A DNA stretch of 64,000 nt, from contig JAUJYN010000018.1 of assembly GCA_030737835.1 (NCBI GenBank), forward strand, positions 2,852,001 to 2,916,000. The letters are read 5' to 3'. Source of the stretch: Acorus gramineus (lineage: Eukaryota; Streptophyta; Magnoliopsida; Acorales; Acoraceae). A model generated the notes under the pieces. It was not told the DNA's origin. It ran no database searches and was given only the letters and a program-made list of their open reading frames with translations. Positions 37,446-48,000 of this stretch are shown one piece after another; positions within the stretch are counted from its first letter, which is position 1, and the number at the start of each line of letters is the position of its first letter. The translations under genes were made by a program, and so were the position numbers.

Positions 37446-37923
37446 TCTTGTGTATTTTTCCTAACGGGTTGACGGTGACGATTTGTTCAAGCGAGAGCAA
37501 AGCAATCCCTGTACACGAAAGACCCGCACCGTTGGCTATCTGGGAATTCATTCAGTAATCTTGTTTTTCTTCTATATCAAGCTTTAGTTCCTATTTTCTC
37601 GCTTAACAAAGAAAGCAAAAAAGGGTTGGGGACAGAGAGAGGTTATCGGTACTTTACCTTGTGCGTTCTTGCCAAGAAAACGGTAGTTTTACCACATACA
37701 GTCGGTCTTAAGTCTTTTTGATCGGCGATAATAGTCCAACACGTCCTCATAAGTAAGCGTGCTTCCAGTAAATAATGGGTCATGACACCATCTGTGAAGT
37801 GTATGTGGAAGAACATTATAGTCGTATCGATAGGATAGAGAGAGGTTACACGTACTTAGTACAAAGAACTAGATCCGGAGCCAGTGTTATTAATATAAAA
37901 AGTCAGTTTTGAATCTAGAAGTT
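37446..37923. other. Unassigned DNA, possibly organelle-derived
   Basis: This continues the unrecognised sequence of 35571-36049 across the TCTTG target site. There is no open frame of note and no repeat. It ends at the left LTR of the TRIM element. Confidence 0.3.
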
Positions 37924-38410
37924 TGACGCCCGGTCTGTTGAACGGGAAGTCCATGGATTGAGTGAGGGTGAGGATTTGGTGTTTAGTCCCACATCGCTTA
38001 ATGGGAGGAGATAGTCAGTGCTTATATGTAAGCACAACTCTTACACACAAAGACGCGTTTTAAAGCCGTGAGTCCATTTAGGAACAAAACGGATAATTTC
38101 TTGCTGTGTAAGCATGGAGCGTTACAATTGGTATCAGAGCATGTCCCTTTCGCGATATGGGTGTGGCCCCACACGAGGACATATGACCCATTAGGGGGGG
38201 TGATTGTGATACCCGGCCCGTTGAGGGGGAGGCCCATGGATCGGGTGAGGGTGAGAGTTTGGTGTTTAGTCCCACATCGCCTAATGGGAGGAGATAGTCA
38301 GTGCTCATATGTGAGCACAACTCTTACACACAAAGACGCGTTTTAAATCCATAAGCTCATTTAAGAGCAAAACGGGCATTTTTCTTACTGTGTAAACTTG
38401 AGGTGTTACA
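37924..38410 (+). mobile_element. TRIM (miniature LTR retrotransposon)
   Basis: Two LTRs of about 203 bp (37924-38126 and 38207-38410) enclose only about 80 bp. The left starts TGACGCCCGG and ends GCGTTACA; the right starts TGATACCCGG and ends GGTGTTACA. A tRNA-Met primer site (attggtatcagagc) follows the left LTR, and a G-rich polypurine tract (ttaggggggg) precedes the right one. The shared core gtttagtcccacatcgc and aaagacgcgttttaaa is common in plant TRIMs. The element codes nothing and would depend on another element. A weak target repeat (agaag, ggaag) may flank it. Confidence 0.88.
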
Positions 38411-39600
38411 GGAAGCCCCTCTTGTCGAAGTGGAAACACGGCCTGGGAAAGAAAAGTAAAAGTTCAGTATTATGGAGGCTATTTGTAAGAATCAAACGCA
38501 AGTTGCTGATTTTTTATGCTAAGGATCTATCATTCGAGCATGGTTAGCAGGAAGCGAAATAAGGTGTGGTGGTCATCCTAACTAAGTTGAGACTACTGAA
38601 CTTTGTGATGTGAGATCACTCGTTAAGAAAGAAAGACAAAGCTCCACTACGTAACCCACCTAAAAGTGGAAAGCCAAAGTCAGGGACACGGCAAAGAACG
38701 AGTATATAAATATAGGAGGGGATATATCTATGGCAGTGGTTCAAGGCTAGTATGCGAAGCGAAGAAGATGAAACGCCTGACTTTCTTATCGCATAGAATG
38801 ACGGTCCATTAGTAGAGAAATATCAATATGGGCATGGGTTAGAGTTTTCCTATATTGGGGTCAGACCATACCATAGAAAGTTAATGAGTAACCTTGCTTC
38901 TTCTTCTTTGTTTACAGTCGATCTAGAACACATAAAGTTTTCGCATTATAGACCGTACAACGGTTAAGCCTCGAAATACTTTGTTCAATGTTGTACTTGT
39001 TAATCAAATTGGTCAATGTATGACCATAAAAATATGGATTGAATAGTTCTTTGGAACCTTTCAAAGAACAAGTCATACTAAGATATTGAAATATAGATTG
39101 TATTAGATAATTTCTTACATTGCGTTAGTGAGGTGATGAGTGTAAAGTTGCTACAAAATAGATTTACTGTATGAGTGCCTTTTTATTTATGTCCTCCCTT
39201 GAAAGCATTACTTATGTAATTCTACGAGCATTTTTTTACAAAGAGATAATTAAATGCGTGGCATCTTCTCTGGTTTGGGAAATCTTCAATGAAGTCAAAC
39301 ATCCTGACCTTTTATTTATTCTTTTTTTTTCCTTTTTGGTATTAAAGGCTCCAAAGGAGCTACAAGTCCCTCCAACATACATACAACAACAACATACCTA
39401 GAGGAGGCCTTACAACATACTGGGCCACTGCCAATGAAATCAAGCTCAACTGAGCTGTCATACTGGGCCACTACCCATGAGACCAAGCCCAATTGGGCTG
39501 TTCATCCACCTTTTTCTCCTTTCTAAACGCAAGGCTCAAACGGCTCACCTCTAAGAAGAGGTGCGGTGTTCCTTACCAACCAAGCAAAGGCTCACAAGAC
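38411..39600. other. Intergenic DNA, no gene seen
   Basis: About 38411-39000 continues the possible organelle-like text. From about 39000 the sequence is AT-rich nuclear-type DNA. A phrase containing actgggccact is repeated at about 39419 and 39464, and a short direct repeat of gcccaa/aagccc type follows. No coding region was supported. Confidence 0.4.
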
Positions 39601-40100
39601 TTGCACTTTATGCCCCGTTTGGATTGAGAATAAATGGTGGAATAGGTGGGAATAGAGGAGAATAAGGGAAAAAAAAAGTATTTGGATGGAGAGAATAAGT
39701 GAGTATAACTATGCAGAATTAGGTGAGAATAAGCTGGTATTTGTATTCCAACCCCCCGCCCCCCTAAAATTGTGTTATTCCTCCACTGATATAAAGAGAT
39801 CCACCTGTCAAATCATATGTCATCACCTCTTATACATCAATGGAATCTACATGTCAAATCAATTTTTTACACCTTATTCACATTTTATTCTTCATCAACC
39901 AAACAACTCAACCTTTGTTATTACGTTTCCCAATGAGAATAACAAAAAAACACAATCAAATAGAAAATCACTTATTCCATTGATAAAGTTATTTATTCCT
40001 AGAATAGGTATAAAACCCAGAATAGCTTATATCTCTACTCAAAGGGACACTTATGCTATAAGAAATTCATGGGTATACCAACTTACACTTTAAGTAGATG
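39600..40100. other. Possible MITE-like AT-rich repeat
   Basis: A stretch starting tgccccgtttggattgag at about 39612 has the opening wording of many plant miniature elements, and it is followed by (g)gaata-rich text. No clear inverted terminal partner was found, so the right limit is open. Short frames in it are probably chance. Confidence 0.25.
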
Positions 40101-40155
40101 TTTAAAAAAAAAATCAAGAAGAATCTCCCATACTTTCATGAACTCTCTCTATTTT

Positions 40156-40555
40156 CACTACAAGAAATTTGGTTTATGGGGTTTGTTTTACTATGGTTCT
40201 ATAAATCACAGGTATTTGTATGATGTGACTACGGTTTTAAGGTTTTAGTAACCTTGGTAATATAATTTATTTAATGTTGCTTTATATGGAAATTGCAACA
40301 ACTAATATAATTAATGCTAGGGAATTTTTAAAAACTGCAGCAGTAATGACCATTTATGGCTGCCACTTTATCTTCTCCATTGCAAATTTATCTCCCCATT
40401 CAAAAAATAGTTCATCACCATAAAGCTCCACAAGTCTTTTTTCAACTCCATCTATCACCCTCATTCCCCATCTTCTCCACATCACTTCATGGAGAATGAT
40501 CAAGCTGGCTCATATCACCCCTTTGAACCAACAAACCCGTGAGGATCCCTCTATC
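40156..40555 (+). mobile_element. CACTA-type terminal sequence (single end)
   Basis: CACTACAAGAAATTTGG at 40156 is a textbook CACTA transposon terminus, followed by AT-rich subterminal DNA. No matching inverted end was found before the FT-like gene, so this is probably a decayed or truncated copy. The right limit given is arbitrary and marks where the TRIM LTR begins. Confidence 0.35.
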
Positions 40556-40755
40556 TGGCCCAGGCCCAAAAGTCCCAAGAGACCCATGGATTAGGTGAGG
40601 GTGAGGGTGTTTAGTTTCACATCGCCTAATAGGAGGAGATAGTCTGTGCTGATATATGAGTACAGCTTTTACACACCAAGACGCATTTTAAAGCCGTGAG
40701 TCCATTTAGGAGCAAAGCGGACAATTTTTTGTTGTGTAAGGCTGGGGGTGTTACA
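40556..40755 (+). mobile_element. Degraded solo TRIM LTR
   Basis: The block contains cccatggattaggtgaggg, tttcacatcgcctaat, aggagatagtctgtgctg, aagacgcattttaaagccg and ends gggtgttaca. It matches the LTRs of the TRIM at 37924-38410 over nearly their whole length. No second LTR is nearby and no target duplication is clear. Confidence 0.75.
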
Positions 40756-41867
40756 TTGAGATTCTTGGGAATCCGGCAAAAAACAATTATATTTTTTTAT
40801 CCTATGATTTGTTGATGTTTATTTGTAAGATTAGTGATGTGACTCTTGATGTAAAATATATTTTGTGTATTTTTCTGTTTGGTTATGTTCTTAAATGTAG
40901 AATGTTTTTGTTCATTATAACTGATTATAAATAAATCTGATTTTTAAAATTATTATTTCAGGAAAAAATAAAAGATTATGTTGCTAATATGGGAGAAGAA
41001 AATGATGAGAATCATCTAGACGTACCGATTGAAGCTAAACAGATGATAATGGAGATGTTTCAGTATAATAATTCAGAGAGATGACAGAGAATAAAAACGA
41101 TGATCAACAAATGTAATAAAAAACTGAAGCACCAAGAAAAGAAGATGTAGGAAAAGATGCGAGAGATACAACAACAATAGTCAACTCTTTTTAGAATTTA
41201 GAATTTAGATACAATAGTCAATAAAACAGATCTTCTTCTTCAACGTCAATATTAGTATGAAAGAAAAATATAGCTTGGATGCAGGATGCTTTATTGATAA
41301 TCTGAAAGTAATTTCAGGGAAGAAAGGAAGGGTAGGATGTTGGCGTATATTATCATCATCTTCATCATTATCATCTAAAACTTTATGTATATGTGCTACT
41401 TTTTCTATACCCTTAAGTGCAAAAAATGGTATTCTAATCCATCTTTTAATTGAACTAGTTAAAAACACCTTTACAGGGCCAATAAAATAGATATTTCCAA
41501 CATATTTGTTGTCAAATGGAAATGGTGTTACAATACCATTTCAGTTTTATACCATTGTTTTATCACCCCATAAACCACTGGCAGAGGGGATCTAAAGGTT
41601 TAAGGATTTCTATGAATCTGAAAAATTGATTTTGTTCACTATCATTCTTGTACCTTCTTCTGAGACCATGTTCCCAATCATGCATGTCCCTGCTTTTTTC
41701 TTTCCTGGTTAACAAATAAGTACCATGTCCCTGATTTCAGTGCATATCAGATCACCAAATTTGACTTAAGAAATTGCCAAGCTCACTTCTGCTTTTATAG
41801 TACATGTAAAGTTCATTTGATGAGTGTTTGAATTGCCCAAACATGAAGTAGATGGTCCCACGCTTTG
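40756..41867. other. FT-like gene upstream region
   Basis: AT-rich intergenic DNA upstream of the FT-like gene. Around 40965-41095 a short stretch reads like eroded coding sequence (GEENDENHLDVPIEAKQ), without a recognisable family. Sites of possible regulatory interest are a CCAAT box at 41674-41678 and a palindromic RY motif CATGCATG at 41679-41686. No other gene is supported. Confidence 0.4.
41679..41686. promoter_or_regulatory. RY motif beside a CCAAT box
   Basis: CATGCATG lies about 310 bp before the start codon and touches a CCAAT box (41674-41678). In Arabidopsis, RY motifs in FT recruit B3-domain repressors, and CCAAT boxes are contacted by NF-Y. Presence of the motifs is seen; function here is inferred from FT and untested. 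Confidence 0.35.
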
Positions 41868-41877
41868 TTATATATAG
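41868..41877 (+). promoter_or_regulatory. TATA box of the FT-like gene
   Basis: TTATATATAG lies about 120 bp before the start codon, a normal position for a plant TATA box with a leader of roughly 90 bases. No other TATA-like match is as well placed. Confidence 0.6.
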
Positions 41878-41994
41878 CACACTCTGGCCCTTCAATCCTC
41901 AAACATATTTCACCAGTAGCAGTTTCTTCCCTACACTGCAAACTCAAAAGTTTAATAGCTATCTACATCTCCCTACTATCTTGTCTCAACAAAA

Positions 41995-43448
41995 ATGGCA
42001 AACCGAGATGGCTTGATCCTTGGACGCGTCATGGGGGATGTTTTAGATCCCTTCAACAAAACCATAACAATGAGGGTGACCTACAAAGACAGAGTTGTCA
42101 CAAACGGGTGTGATCTCAGGCCTTCAATGGTGGAAAATCAACCACAGGCTGTTATTGGTGGAGATGATATGAGGGTCTTTTACACCCTGGTGAGACATGA
42201 ATTTCACTATGAACATAGTGATCTTTATTACATGTGATTTATTCTTTAAAGTGTGTTGATGCTTGTTTTGGGCAGGTGTTGGTTGATCCAGATGCTCCAA
42301 GTCCAAGTAATCCACATTTGAGGGAGTATCTGCACTGGTGAGTTATTTAAACTAAGGAAACTAATTAAAGCATGCACAAAAACACAGAGATCTGAACTAT
42401 ATATAGTTGAACAAACATTGGCATTACTGATATGCCATTTCGGTAAGATGAGTTGAAAACAGAGAAGTTAGATGTAAATAGTGTCCCTTTAAAAAGAACC
42501 AGTTAGATAAATATTGCTCTGAGATGTCTGTACAAGAACATGAAAGGAGTGATGAAATTGTACAATTTCAATCAGATGCCTTGTCAGCTTGGCCGTTGGA
42601 CTCAACAGTATCACAGAATCCAAGTTTGTCAGTTAAATGAAGTGGGATTTGTCAGACAAAATGCAAGGCCACATTCCTCGTATCTGTTATTAAACTGTTC
42701 CATGCATTATAATTCACGGCAGCATCTTTGGTAAATTTTTGTCACATGTCATCTCATATACAGAGAGGTCATATAACAATAAATGTGTTATTAAGGTAAT
42801 TATTATTTATAATTTTATAGTTTTTGAAAAAAAATATTAATCTTGAAAACAATCAGCCAATGAAATATTTCTTTTTCCCCCAAATGGATGTTACTGTGTG
42901 CTAGTAAAGGAGCTTTCTTAAGAGTGTGACTATTCATGGTTTCATATTGTATTTGTTCCATTCACTATACAAACACATAACAGAAAGAGAAGAATATATT
43001 TCATTGTACGAAGTACTGACAGTGGAAACACATTGTGATTCAGGCTGGTTACTGACATACCAGGGACAACCAGTGCCAGTTTTGGTGAGTTTCTATTATT
43101 GAATGTTGATGTTTTATTATGTTATGACTTATGAGTGTGACCACCAATAGTAAGAAACAGAGGCCAACAGAAAATGCAATGCACATTGTAACTCGTTTGA
43201 ATTTCCGGTTGATCAATATAGGCCAACAAGTGATGTGCTATGAGAGCCCGAGACCGACGGCAGGGATCCACAGACTCATCTTTGTATTGTTCAGGCAACT
43301 GGGCAGACAAACTGTTTATGCCCCAAGCTTCAGACACAATTTTTGCACAAGGGATTTCTCAAGTATGTACCATCTCGGATCTCCAGTGGCTTCCGTATAC
43401 TATAATTGCCAGAGGGAAGCCGGTTCTGGTGGCCGACGCTTCCGTTGA
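41995..43448 (+). CDS. FT-like PEBP protein (FLOWERING LOCUS T family), four exons
   Basis: Exons are 41995-42189, 42276-42337, 43044-43084 and 43222-43448 (195, 62, 41 and 227 bp). Exons 2 and 3 have exactly the FT lengths, all splice sites are GT-AG, and the product is 174 residues against 175 in Arabidopsis FT. FT-type proteins move from leaf to shoot apex and bind 14-3-3 and the bZIP FD to control flowering. Seen here are the PEBP motifs DPDAPSP and GIHR, the pocket residues D69, H85 and H116, and the FT-diagnostic Tyr83 (FT Y85; TFL1 has His). The 14-3-3 contacts R60, P92, F99 and R128 are also present. Odd are F136, H138 and H150, where FT has W138, Q140 and N152. Introns are 86, 706 and 137 bp. 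FT-clade membership is firm; promoter or repressor of flowering is open. Confidence 0.93.
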
Positions 43449-44091
43449 TCATTTCAAACTATGCCAATTTTCCCATCTAAATATCGAACATCTTTACCTG
43501 ACTGTTATGTCAATCTCTCAATTTTCATGAGTATGATGTACCACGCCAATGTTGTGCATCATTTGAGTTTGTACCTGCCATCATTTGGTATTGATGGCCT
43601 ATGTATGATTTAGTATTTACTAATATATTGAGTGTTCTGTTTTGGTTTTTAAAAAAAAGGTTCACTTACAACTGCTTGAACTCAACGTATGTTCTACAGA
43701 AGAAGTCCCAAACCGCTTCAAAGTTCAAACTAATATAAATGTTGAATAATTGAAAGAATACATTGAGAAAATGGAATATGGATAGAAATTGTAAACAAGT
43801 CAGGATCTGTCACTACAGTCAGTATCGGATGCAAGGAAATGGATGGTGCCTATAAATGTACTTTTGGTGCTCAATATCAAAAGTTGTTTCAACTGAAAAA
43901 TTCTCTTGTACTTTTGGAGTGCTCACTAATTTTTCAAATCAAAATTAGAACCATTTATGGTGATCGATGTAATAAAAAAAAAACATTTAAATGCTTCACG
44001 AAGAAGATTTTCTATTGTACTAGAGGTACATGATTTTTTAAACCACCTGGATCACATTCATTGGGTTGGTTTGAAGTTGATTAGAGGATAA
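43449..44091. other. FT-like gene downstream region
   Basis: AT-rich 3' flank of the FT-like gene containing its untranslated end. No clear AATAAA signal could be assigned with confidence, and no further gene is visible before the Helitron candidate at 44092. Confidence 0.4.
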
Positions 44092-45062
44092 CTAGACTTC
44101 CCCCACGCTCGGCGTGGGTGTAAATAAAAAAATATTTTAGAAATTTTTTCAATCCATTTATATGTGATATAATATATCATATTATATATACATAAATGAT
44201 ATAATAAAATTCTAATAATGATAAAATAAATCATTTATAAAATTTAAAATGAAACATAAAAAAGACATGTTATAACTAAAAATGATTTTTTACATGTATA
44301 CCTCTCCACCAACCCTATATTGTAGTCATTTGAAAGTCTAAAACCAAAACAATATCGCTCGAATAGACAAAAAATAAAATTTATGTACAACTTAAATCTC
44401 TTAGAATTAGGGTGCAACTTGGACTGGTTGAACCCGACCCAACCTGAAATTTGAGCAGGTTTGGATTGAGATTTTAGCGTTTGGGTTCAATCCGAGCAAC
44501 CTAAATCTAATTTAGATTGGGTTTGGGTTGAGGGTTTAGGTAAACCAAACTAACTCGAACCCGAAATTTTCATATCTAAATAAAATATTATAAGTAAAAT
44601 TATAATTTTTTAATGTATATAATAAATTTTGAATTGTACAATTTATTTTTATGTAGAGTTTTCACTTCTACAATTTTTATATATTTATTCTCTAAATAAA
44701 GATGTTCCTCATTTTCATTTTTTTTATTTTTGTTATATAGAGAATTGACACTTTTTCAAAGTTTTAATTATTTAAAATAATACATTTTTTAAGTCAAACC
44801 TGAATCCAACCCAAGCCCAACCCGAACTCAACCCAACCCAACCCTAATCAAACCCGAACTCAACCCAATTCTAATCAAACCCAAACCCAACTTGAACCCA
44901 AACAAAACCCGACGGGTTGGGTTCAGGTTGAGCTTCTCAAACCCGATAGTCGGGTTGGGTTGTTGGGTTGGGTTAGGTTTGGATTGGATTTCCCTAACCT
45001 CGGATTGGGTTCGGGTTGGATCACATATTCTAAACTTTTACTTAGTATAAGAGCTAGATAGA
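44092..45062 (-). mobile_element. Candidate non-autonomous Helitron
   Basis: On the minus strand the element would begin TCTATCTAGCTCTTATAC after an A. It would end with a 7-bp-stem hairpin (CCCACGC, loop CGA, GCGTGGG at 44102-44118), six bases, then CTAG followed by T. These are the hallmarks of Helitrons: 5' TC, a 3' hairpin, CTRR, and insertion between A and T without a target duplication. The 971-bp body is AT-rich with AACCC/GGGTT-rich blocks and has no Rep or helicase coding sequence, so it would need a helper. The 5' end is the less certain boundary. Confidence 0.5.
44410..45030. repeat. AACCC/GGGTT-rich inverted stretches
   Basis: C-rich (cccaacccgaactcaaccc) and G-rich (gggttgggttgttgggttgg) blocks face each other at about 44790-44920 and 44918-45025, with a weaker set at 44410-44570. 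They could fold into a long imperfect hairpin. A similar but weaker block lies at 45985-46130. The repeats resemble degenerate telomere-like text but lack regular TTTAGGG units. Confidence 0.6.
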
Positions 45063-48000
45063 TGAGGATCAATTATAATATCTAAAATCAGGGATTACAT
45101 TTATTATTAGTTGTGTACTTTAAAAAAATGATATATTAAATATTCTTAATATTTTGAATACCCTATAATTAAATATAAATAATAATATATTTTAAGATGT
45201 AATATAAAATCATTAAAAAAATATTCCAAAAATATACTAAAAATATATTATAGAATGATTATGAGTAAGTTACAATTAAAAAATAATCCATTATATTTTC
45301 ATAATTGAATGAGATTTGGTGGATTTTGATATATTGTTATGGTATTTAAAATTTATATATTGTTCATGATTTTCTCAATTTAAATCTAATAAAAAAAATG
45401 ATGATGTGGTATGATCACCACCATTTTTTCAATATATTTTTAAAAAAATTATCAGTGTGACGTTGAAAACACTTTTAGTTAATAATAAAGATATATTTTA
45501 AGGATTCCAGAGGACCCGAAATTAATTTTTCCAAAATAAAATTAACTATCGTGTAAAATGTTAAGAATGTAGATCCCTCTCATATATTTCAGAAGCTCCT
45601 AGTGCTCTCTTAGACTTTTCCTCTCTTGTGCTTTTTTACACATAAATTGATCCATGTGTAGGCCTCTCAATGTATGAAAAGTATCTTTATATGTTGTGAA
45701 TTTATATTTGACAAATTAAAAAATTATATGATATTTAAATATGTGGAATGATGTAAAATTCGATGTAGATATAAATTAAAGGTATCCACACAAAACAAAT
45801 ATGTGATAATATACTATAAAATCACATATGTTTGTATAATGTATTTTTTAAAATAAATTATCTTATATGGTTAATCATAATATGTAAAAATCAAACATTA
45901 CCATTAAAAAATTAAAACATCCATGCACTCTTTTATGTGATCTTTGAAAAAAAAGATAAGTGTTGAACTGCACAGTTTATCCTCCCAACCCAATTTAAAT
46001 CAATCCCGAATCCAACATAAACATGAACCATTTCCGACGGGTTGAATTCGGGTTAGGCCTGAGTTTGAGTTAGCTTCATTCAATTTTGAGTTGAGCTTGA
46101 ATTGAGTTCATATTTAACCAATCCGTCTGAGTTGCACCCATACTCCTAGCCGTCTTAGCTTACCGGTGATTGAGCAAGATGTTATGTCAATTTGTTTTAT
46201 AGTTTCATTTTTTAAAAAAATATTTAATGCCCACGTCTTCCCATATAATCTTGTACATTAAAAATGGCATGACCAAATCATATATTTAATTAGAAAATCC
46301 CAATAATACAATGCTATTCACATATAATATTCTATGAAGCATTAATTTTATCTCTTTATCTTGTTATAAATGATAACAATAGGCATATATTGATGTAGGA
46401 GGATCAAACCACCAGAAGATGTTTGGAAAAAAAGAAGAGTAAAAATCACAGTTATTGACAATAATAATAACGATCTCAAAAATCTATGAAATTTGACATA
46501 GAGAATTAATTCATACGTATTTTTTAGATTAGTTGTTATACAATTGAAAATGCTTATTTTCATATCATTTCATAAGCCATTAATTAATTGAATTTGATAT
46601 TTAAAATAATAATTCACTGGTTGTTTTTAACTATCTATCTACATTTATTAGAATCTATCATTTCAATGAATTTCTAGGACCTCAAAATAAATTATGTCCA
46701 TTTAATTTTTATTTTATTTTAATAAATTCTATATTTTGGTTTTATTAGGTTACTAATTGAGGCTAATTGAACCAATATATGCACAGACTTGTAGACTTGT
46801 AGCCTCACAACAGATTTAACTTTTTATTAATAAATATTTGTGTTTTGGTTTAGTTTTATTTTTTTAGAAAGATCTTATGAGATTTGAATGTAGATCAAAT
46901 CAAATTGTAGTTGCGCATATACATTCAGTTTGAGATAAATAGAGTAAGATACTTTTTACATGAACCGTGCTGCATATAACTAACTGTTTGGATGGAAAAT
47001 GACACTGAGAGAAAAGACTAGTTCAAGCAGTACCTAGTTCCCAGTAGCATAAATTAATATGCTTATTGGTTAAATGTACGTGATGTCATTGTGTTGTAGC
47101 TTCCCCACAACGATATTTGTACAATGTATAAAGCAAATATATTTTTTGGAGTTTTAAATATTTTTTAAAAGTATTGTAAATTTTTTGAAATGAAATAAAG
47201 TCCAATGTGTTGTTCCTCTCCCCTCCCCCTCCCCCTCCCACTCCCACGCTGCTCTGCCAAAGCGGATAAGGACACCACGTGAAGGGCGTGATCAGTCCTT
47301 TTTGGGCTTGTATTGTGGGCCTTAGCCCATGGTTTGTTTCTAGGTCCATACTGTCCTAATGGTTTGTACTAGTACACTAGGATGGGATCTTATAGCTCTC
47401 AGGAGTCTCTTTGTACTATATAAAAAAAATTAAAAAAAAAGTAGAGGAATTTCTGACAAATGTGGATAAATTAACCATCTAAACTAAAACGAGTTGCAAA
47501 GGTACACCATGTTATTGGGATATTGTTTAAGTGTTTTTCAAATATATGAGATTCTTTAGAGTGGGGGAGTAACATTTCATACCTTCAATCAATACCTGCG
47601 AAACTATAAAAAATGTTAGGCATAGTCATGTTTACAACTCCATCCTCAATCCACACCATATTTCTTTTTTTAAAAAAAAATAGTTTATTCGATCAATGAT
47701 ATACACTTTTTTAAAAATTAAAAATTCATTTCAATGAATTATATGGATGTATTTATAAATAATATCAAATATTCTAACGACATATATATATAACTCATTT
47801 ATATCTTAGTGCAACTGGTTAACTAGATATATAAAATTATAGGTGGTGATGTAAATGAGGCTGTGTACAACATGGCCAAAAAAAAATACATCTTTTTCCC
47901 GGTCATCATAACTAACAAAAAAAAAAAAAAAATATCACGTATCAATATTCAGTTGGATTTTAAACCTAGCTAGCAGTAAGTCATATCATCATATACAAGT

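Noticed and set aside
37980-38346. Small frames and a possible regulatory RNA near 38.0-38.3 kb
   Set aside because: The sequence is fully explained by the two LTRs and short interior of the TRIM element.
39686-40093. 135-codon frame beginning MERISEYNYAELG
   Set aside because: It falls in AT-rich MITE-like sequence, lacks any known domain and has no plausible promoter; best treated as chance.
41865-42113. Alternative frame overlapping FT exon 1
   Set aside because: It runs out of phase with the PEBP reading, starts near the TATA box and has no family resemblance.
44790-45030. Interstitial telomere repeat
   Set aside because: Units are irregular (cccaac, gggttc, gggttgg) and not (TTTAGGG)n; they form part of the Helitron candidate's foldback interior.
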